Source: Ceratobasidium sp. AG-K
Lineage: Eukaryota; Basidiomycota; Agaricomycetes; Cantharellales; Ceratobasidiaceae
DNA length: 64,000 nt
Reading direction: 5' to 3'
Assembly: GCA_037039685.1 (NCBI GenBank)
Contig: JAWNGF010000002.1
Location: 2,108,001 to 2,172,000 of the forward strand
How positions within the stretch are numbered: the stretch's first letter is position 1; each line of letters starts with the position of its first letter. The position numbers and the translations under genes are program-made. Of this stretch, positions 57,961 through 64,000 are shown one piece after another. Below the pieces are notes generated by a model, which worked only from the letters and a program-made list of their open reading frames with translations, made no database searches and was not told the DNA's origin.

Positions 57961-59397
57961 CTATTCCAACGACTGAGCTTCACGTCCTCCTTTCCTGAGT
58001 TCCTTTGCCAAATACGCCTTTCCTGCCCGGCTCGAATTTTCGCGCTTGAGCTCTTTTGATATCCACGCGCCCACCCGGACGAGTTCATGTAGATCTATCC
58101 CAGTTTGGTAGCCACATCCATGCAAAGCATGGACCACATCCTACAAAAAAAAAGTAAGCGAGCTCCATGGAGAAATAAAAATGATGCCGGCAGGGTGGCG
58201 CGGTAAGGAGGGTTACCGCCGGTATGAGAAGAAGCGTACCTCGGTTGCGACGTTCCCTGTTGCCCCTGGAGAGTAAGGGCAACCTCCGAGCCCAGCCACT
58301 GAGATCGCCAAGTGAGTCAGTCTGATTTGAATATCCATGTGGACGAACCTGAGCTGTCGACCGTGCGCACGCCGGCCTGTAAGGGAAGATGAGTCAAGGC
58401 TCGGTCGCCGAGCATAAAACGCACCTCGATAGCAGTAATTACATTCGCGATACCCATTCCAAACGTGTCATGGTTCTGCATCTTTGTTAGTCATCTGCGA
58501 AGAACGAAATATACCTAACATACATGCGCCTAAACATAGCTCGCGATTGGTTAGTCTTGGCTCACACTTTGTGATATCAACTCACCGCCAACATCTCGAC
58601 CTTGGCATCCTTCACCACCTCATTCAGCATGTTTCGCATGCTCTCGGGCGTTCCTGTCCCGACCGTGTCACCCAAGCTGACCTCATAGCATCCCATCTGG
58701 ATGAGCTCCTTGGTGACGTCCCGCACGCGCTTCGGGTCCGTTGTACCGTCATAGGGGCAGGTAATGACAGTACTTACGTATCCTCGCACACGGAGGTTAT
58801 TCGCCAGCGCTCTATCGGACGCCACTCGATAAGTAACGTGTAAAAGGTGGGGCAAGTACGCACTTTTGAACCACTGGGGCAAGTCGCACCAGCGATTCTG
58901 CCACGGTGGAGTTGGTGTTTGCCTTGTTAAACCCATCCGACGCCGCAGTGAATATGGCAATTTCGTCAGTCAAAGGTTGGGGGTTCGGGTTTGCTGGGTC
59001 CGTTTGTGAAATAGGCGCCGTAGCCAGAAGTTCAAGGAGCGTGTCAAGACCTTTCATATTCGGCACGAGGACAGGGTATCGCACACCCGGCAAACGATTC
59101 ATCTCCCGGATAACTTGGGCCGTTCCCGCCATCTACCATACTCATCAGAGATAACAACTCACACCAGGCAGCAGGGCTTACCTGGGGCACCCACTTTGGC
59201 GACACAAAGCTCCCTGCCTCGATGATCCTCGCCCCTACTTTGCCGAGCCGGTTAATCAACTCGACTTTGACGTCTTTCGGAATTGCCGTAGGCTCGTTCT
59301 GGAGTCCATCTCGGGGGCCGACTTCGACTATCTTGATAAACGGGGCTGCAGTTGCATAGTTGCGTTGGAGTAGAGCTGGGACTCGACGTGCGAGCAT
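57961..59397 (-). CDS. Hydroxymethylglutaryl-CoA lyase
   Basis: Cleaves HMG-CoA to acetyl-CoA and acetoacetate (leucine catabolism) in mitochondria. Presequence MLARRVPALLQRNYATAA, then IKIVEVGPRDGLQNEP (metal-binding Asp, Arg), [120 protein letters not shown] and DLHELVRVGAWISKEL. The active-site Cys (GLGGCP), the metal-ligand His and the Asn of GATGN are all present. The HNHDT motif depends on a 6-nt exon, 58524-58529. The stop TAG is at 57963-57961. No C-terminal peroxisomal signal. Confidence 0.94.
58524..58529 (-). other. 6-nt microexon (GCG CAT) of HMG-CoA lyase
   Basis: Between ATGTTTAG and GTATGT; encodes Ala-His. The His is the first of the family's HxHDT pair (His233 of the human enzyme, catalytic). 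Flanking introns are 56 nt (58530-58585) and 48 nt (58476-58523), both with ACTAAC branch sites. Confidence 0.88.
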
Positions 59398-60248
59398 GGT
59401 CGTTGTCGGCTGACCTAGTTCCGGCACTCGCGTCGGTGTAAACAGGCGCAAATACACTTGTCGTGATCCACATGCAGGCAGAACTCATTGCAGATCATTA
59501 TTGATCTTTTTTGAATTATGTAACGGGTCCATGCGTGGTGCCAGAATGCAACGAACATCATTCAGGGCACAAATCGCACAGCCAGTTGCGCCAAGGCCAG
59601 ATCGGCCATCTTGTGCGCGCCTATAGGGCACTGTGAGATGAAAAGTTACGTGAAGCAAGCACGCAACACCGAGTGCCGGCTTATCTGGCATTAAGACGTA
59701 CAAGATGGGTGCGTGGTGGCGCTAAATGATTGATAGAGGCGACGAAGGGCTGTGTCCGTTCTTAAAAATAGATGAGCATTCAGTGGAGTGAATGCTCTGA
59801 CGTGATTCTGCTGGGCCATCGAAGCGTGTTGGGGACGGAGCTGAACAAGTTGGGACACTTTACGCGCGGTAAATGCTACTGGCGCTGATTTTATTATTTG
59901 ACGCCCGCTGGTCTGCGACAGGTGCATGTGCGGGGAAAGTATGCGCCTAGCGCCGAACACCGGGGGTTGACAGCCTAAGGGAATGCCAAGTTTGCACGCT
60001 GACCGGGCAGGATGGCGGTTCGGTCGTTGCGCTGAACAAACGGGAGATGGAGTTGAATCAACAACGGGCAGGGTGAGCGCCTGTATATGGCAAAATGGCA
60101 TCGCCAGCGACACAGGAATGGACAAAGAGAGACAGCATCAGGAACAATCCACGCTGACTAAGCAGCGCTTGCTATGAAACCACGGAACGGTGCCCGATAG
60201 CCAGTTGGCCAGGACGACCTTCTTTACTCCCTCACTCCCGGCCGTTTC
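59398..60248. other. Divergent spacer HMG-CoA lyase / KRE6
   Basis: 851 bp. The short frames here lack ATG starts or motifs (a 144-codon minus frame at 59691-60125 is one). Presumed promoters for both genes. Confidence 0.4.
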
Positions 60249-63096
60249 ATGGCCTCTCCCGCTCCCTCCCCCGACTCGCGCAACTACGGCGCGTCCGGCG
60301 CTTACAACCCCGTCCCGACGTCGCCCAACTCACCCCTCTCTCCTACTATCCCAATGGAGCAGACCAGACCACCTACTGGCGGACGGGGATCCTCGTATGT
60401 TCCGCGGTCGAGTCCGTTAAATCCAAACATAGAACCACCCGCCTCGGCGCGACGTTCCCGTCCGCCATCCGCGGGTTCCCAGGCGATGCAAGCGGACCTT
60501 CAAGACGTCAGCCGTGACACAAGTACCGAGGGGGGCGATGTGCGCAACACTATTGCACATTTGGCATACAACACCAACACGCTTCACGCTGTGAGTCCTC
60601 CATCAGCCTGGAGGCCCGCGGACGACAGTGCTCATGGGCAATCCCGTTTTTCGCGTTTTACACAGCCTTTGCGACCCCCTTCGATTGCCGTCAACCCACA
60701 TCGCTTCTCGACCATGTCGTCAGCCGGCTCCATCCTCTCATTTGCTTCGGACTCAAAGTATCCTGCCGCCTATACCTCAAACAACCTCTCCGGCGTCGAC
60801 TATCCATATGTCGATTCACCCGACGCGTGGGCCCCTCTCGATGATGGCCCAGAAGACGATGATGCGCTGCATGAGCCAGATCCAAAGGGGTTCAAGGAAC
60901 CTCTTGGACTGAGCTTACGAGGTTTGGCCAATATTGGCATGATTGTTGCTGTTATTCTCGCCCTTCTCGCCCTATTTATTTCGTATCCGATTGTACAATA
61001 TGTTCAGAAAGGTGCCTCGTCCAAATCGCAGTCTGTGAATGCGACTGGGCAGGTCGTTTCATTGTAGGCCCCGTACATGTACTTTTTTTAATAGACGCTT
61101 TCCTGATTGGGGTTTCCAGATCTACATCGAACATGCCGAGTCTCATTGACAAGGATACACCCCAGAGCGCAATGACGCGCACAGGCTTCGATGGGCAGGC
61201 CTATGAATTAGTCTTCAGTGACGAATTCAATACCGACGGCCGCACTTTCTTTGCCGGTGAGCGTCAAAGTCTTGGCATACTTGGCTCGCCAGCTTAATCG
61301 CATGCTTAGGTGACGACCCCTTTTGGGAGGCAGTAGATCTCAATTATTGGGCAACCAGGGACCTCGAGTGGTACGACCCGAGTGAGCACAGCCTACCTGT
61401 CTGATCACGCTTCTCGGTCATTGACTCCGCGCCTTCAGGCAATCCAACGACCAAGGACGGGAACCTCGTCATCACGCTCGAGAATGTTTTGAACCATGAC
61501 CTGCAGTACAGATCAGGCATGATCCAGTCATGGAACAAGTTTTGCTTCACCAACGGCTACATCGAGTGTGCGTATTTCATTATCAGTTCTTGACACCGTC
61601 TGACAGTAGCGCCAGTCAACTTGTCGCTCCCCGGTCAAGCGGATGTGGCTGGATATGTGAGTTGATGTCTGCTCCTGTCTCGCTGATTGCTCTTACTGAC
61701 GGTTCCTGATGCACAGTGGCCCGGGGTTCGTAGAACAACACATGACACATCGCTCTGACTGACGGGTTTGGTCTTGTTAGGCATGGATTATGGGTAATCT
61801 TGGACGACCCGGTTACGGCGGAACGACCGATGGTGTATGGCCATACACGTGAGTTTAAGCCCATGTGCGTAGAGGACTTCATCTTAACGCGGCGGCAGGT
61901 ACGATTCATGCGACATCGGTACATTCCCCAACCAGACGCGCAAGGATGGTACCCCTACCACCAATGCCGAGGGAGGTACGGCCAAGTATGATTACCAGCT
62001 GTCCGTTCTCTCTGGCCAGAAACTTTCGTGAGTCGGATTCATTTCGGTGACCAACGCACGAACTCACGCGCTACAGTGCTTGTACGTGCCCCGAGACGCC
62101 CGAGACCGACCACCCTGGCCCCAACATGTCCACCGGTCGCGGTTCGCCCGAAATCGACGCGCTCGAAGCTCAAAAGAATAAACAGGGTCCCGGAGGTCGC
62201 GTCTCTCAGTCTGCCCAATTCGCGCCATTCAGTTTCAACTATACATACAACGAAGCCGCAGTCACAGTCGAAGATTCGAGCGTTACGTTTATTAACGAGT
62301 ACAGGGGTTCTGCGGTGTAAGTTCCAAGCGTGCCATGCCCCACGTTGCTGATCAATTACGGCGTATAGGCAACAAGCCGTCTCTGGGCTGACGACACTGC
62401 CTGAAGGTATCTATGAGCAGTCCCAGGGCAAATTCCAGACGTTTGGATTCGAGTATTGGGGCAAAAAGGACAAGCGCGACGATGGTTTCATTACTTGGGT
62501 CGCCAATGGTAAAAAGTCGTTTTCGATGACGGCCGCTGCGGTTGGACCGGATCAGATGGCGGAGATTTCGTCGAGGCCTATAGCCGAAGAACCAATGGTG
62601 AGCAACAGTTCAGACGCTGGTTAGACTTGAGGCGTGGTGTATTCCCATATCGTGCACATCCCCGTGTATAGCACATTCTTGGTAGTGATCGGGAGCGCTC
62701 GTGTGACGAGTGAACCTGTGCTAATCTATTTTTGATTCACAGGCAATCGTATTGAACTTGGCTATTTCGGAATCGTTCCAAAAGGTCGACGTGGCCAATA
62801 TGGTCTTCCCGAGCGAGTTCAAGGTCGATTACGTGCGTGTGTACCAGCGCAAGGGAGAGACCAACGTTGGCTGCGATCCCAAGGATTATCCAACAACAAA
62901 ATACATTGAGAACCATCTTGACGTTTATACGAGTGAGTGTGCCCGGTGCATGGGTGGGTGATGCGCTGACTGGGTTTCCAGATCCCAATATTACCAAGTG
63001 GCCGTATGCGTTCCCCAAAAACTCTCAAGTGCGTCTATATCTTCTGGCCTTGGAATACAATACTGATCTGTTGCCTAGTATGACGGCTGCGCCTAA
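60249..63096 (+). CDS. KRE6: Beta-1,6-glucan biosynthesis protein Kre6/Skn1 (GH16-like)
   Basis: Type II membrane protein of the secretory path needed for cell-wall beta-1,6-glucan. The Pro/Ser-rich cytosolic tail (about 220 residues, [14 protein letters not shown]...) is followed by a TM segment ([24 protein letters not shown]) and the lumenal domain: [57 protein letters not shown] segment, [41 protein letters not shown], and the GH16 signature [10 protein letters not shown] (both Glu). Further on come [17 protein letters not shown] and [19 protein letters not shown]. The 9-nt exon 61717-61725 gives Trp-Pro-Gly. About twelve exons; the stop TAA is at 63094-63096. Confidence 0.95.
61717..61725 (+). 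other. 9-nt microexon (TGG CCC GGG) of KRE6
   Basis: Phase-0 exon between TGCACAG and GTTCGT, coding Trp-Pro-Gly in GYWPGAW. Flanking introns are 60 nt (61657-61716) and 55 nt (61726-61780). Confidence 0.85.
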
Positions 63097-63239
63097 GACA
63101 CTGTCTTGAATCGGACTCTGGCTTGACAAAAATGGACTCGGAATTTCTGATACACGCATATTTCGAAATCTTGCATCCGCATTTCTAACCTATCCCTTTC
63201 CTGCATCCTTTCTTGTTTCGCTCCCCTTGGGAGGACTCG

Positions 63240-63868
63240 CTATATACATTCGGCGGCTCTCTTCTCTGTTCTTTCTCTCCCAAGGGACTTTTTTGACTCT
63301 TTATCACCCCCACGATCGTTATTAATTTCGCCTTTCATTATGATTTGGACTTCGTGCATCGGCTGAGCTAGACTACCATAGAAAATTCCATTGTTGAACG
63401 CACGAACGGGCGGAGTCACGTGTGTCGGAGTTGATGTTCGCGAGATCAAGCTCCGGTTGACGTTGGTGCCTCGAGCGTGCCTCGGGGCGTCGTTGCTGAC
63501 GCTTGGTGTGCTTGGCATTGGCTTACGGTCGTGTGCAACACTTGTCATGGCTAATCTGCAAGTCATTGTCGGTCCTCCCGAGTAAGAGTCATGTCCGTGG
63601 TCTGATTGAGTGCAGCCCTGGATGTGTATGCGCTGGACTGTATTGGATTCCGTAAGGATTGCGATCTTTTCTGCCGATGGATACGAGCAAAGCACCGTAG
63701 TTTCAGTCCGCACGCACTCGTATCTTCTAGCTGAAAAAACTTTCTCCTTGATATAATACGACCTTCCAAAGAGCTACGAGAACCAGTGTGGCGGTCAGCC
63801 GAGCGTTCTTGACGTAGTGTTGCTATGACGGATCCAGATGGACCCGCACCCAATCTCAAAATGTCCAT
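63240..63868 (-). CDS. Possible two-exon gene, 191 aa, unrecognised
   Basis: The ATG at 63868 opens a frame (MDILRLGAGPSGSVIATLRQ) to 63784. A GT..AG intron (donor GTTCTC, acceptor TTTTTTCAG, 53 nt) joins it in phase to 63730-63240, reading TARRYECVRTETTVLC, PSAEKIAILTESNTVQ and later ISRTSTPTHVTPPVRAFN. There is no domain, signal peptide or TM segment I recognise. The frame is tail-to-tail with KRE6 (stop codons 143 bp apart). Chance is possible. Confidence 0.3.
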
Positions 63869-64000
63869 TGTGTGCGCCGACGGCGCCCTGTGAGGGTTTG
63901 AAATGCCAGTATATATCTTCCCGAGGGTTGGTTTCAGGTGAGATCTTTCTCTTCCCTCCCATTCGTTTGTGTCGTTTTGCTCCAGTTGGAGGTGCCGCTC
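63869..64000. other. Window end, possible promoter
   Basis: A TATATAT stretch at about 63911-63917 follows an ATG at 63903. Nothing can be called with confidence; it may be the start of a further gene's upstream region. Confidence 0.25.

Noticed and set aside
59691..60125. 144-codon minus-strand frame between HMG-CoA lyase and KRE6
   Set aside because: No ATG at its start, no motif; lies in a promoter region.
63903..64000. Short ATG frame with a possible donor at the window end
   Set aside because: Overlaps a TATA-like stretch and runs out of sequence; cannot be supported.
1..64000. Search by eye for CRISPR arrays, transposon ends, LTRs, rRNA and tRNA genes
   Set aside because: None found; repeats seen are coding low-complexity or short promoter elements.

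Overview
The window is nuclear DNA of a filamentous fungus, almost certainly a basidiomycete (Agaricomycetes). The evidence is dense genes on both strands, many introns of about 46-60 nt with GT..AG ends and CTAAY/CTGAY branch sites, and fungal gene families: VTC1, Kre6/Skn1, cytochrome-type D-lactate dehydrogenase, Yme2, a membrane-anchored GH17 glucanase. The gene set and intron style resemble Rhizoctonia/Ceratobasidiaceae, but that is an impression, not a proof. I see no transposon, virus, CRISPR array or bacterial island, and no RNA gene I can support. Most gene models were made by joining exons by hand; where two exons join cleanly into a known family motif I say so.

Layout. 0-3.8 kb: 3' part of SLX9, cytochrome c, TFIIF beta, a small single-TM protein. 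3.9-9.4 kb: a bHLH factor with a 3.2 kb gene-poor upstream region, then a DUF2237 gene. 9.4-20.2 kb: a Sis1/DNAJB-type HSP40 divergent from the DUF2237 gene, a membrane-anchored GH17 glucanase, VTC1, an unrecognised nuclear-looking protein, and importin beta-1. 20.5-29.2 kb: a very large paladin/PTP-like-phytase gene divergent from a Dal5-type MFS transporter. 30.5-38.5 kb: a tail-anchored protein (Pex26-like?), an otubain with a long disordered N-terminus, and a mitochondrial RNase II-type exoribonuclease (Dss1). 39-44.6 kb: an FG nucleoporin and the rRNA methyltransferase Bmt2 (apparent frameshift). 45-52.6 kb: Yme2, a multi-spanning membrane protein, an alpha/beta hydrolase. 52.8-64 kb: mL46, DLD1, a BTB protein, HMG-CoA lyase, Kre6/Skn1, and a doubtful two-exon gene.

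Functional themes. At least six products are mitochondrial: cytochrome c, Dss1, Yme2, mL46, D-lactate dehydrogenase (which passes electrons to cytochrome c) and HMG-CoA lyase. Two act on wall glucan (GH17, Kre6). Three serve nuclear transport or rRNA biogenesis (importin beta, FG nucleoporin, Slx9/Bmt2). These look like ordinary housekeeping genes, not a pathway cluster.

The most striking signal is splicing. Seven internal microexons of 2, 3, 6, 9, 11, 15 and 20 nt occur in six different genes. Each is bounded by canonical AG|...|GT signals and by flanking introns of 46-60 nt, and each is needed to restore a conserved, often catalytic, motif: the CX5R P-loop of the paladin phosphatase, the catalytic His of HMG-CoA lyase, the Tyr before NWLG in the transporter, WPG in Kre6, the Gly-rich loop of DLD1 and two pieces of DUF2237. 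Two introns (DLD1 and the MFS transporter) use GC..AG ends. Standard ORF or short-exon-averse gene finders would break all of these genes.
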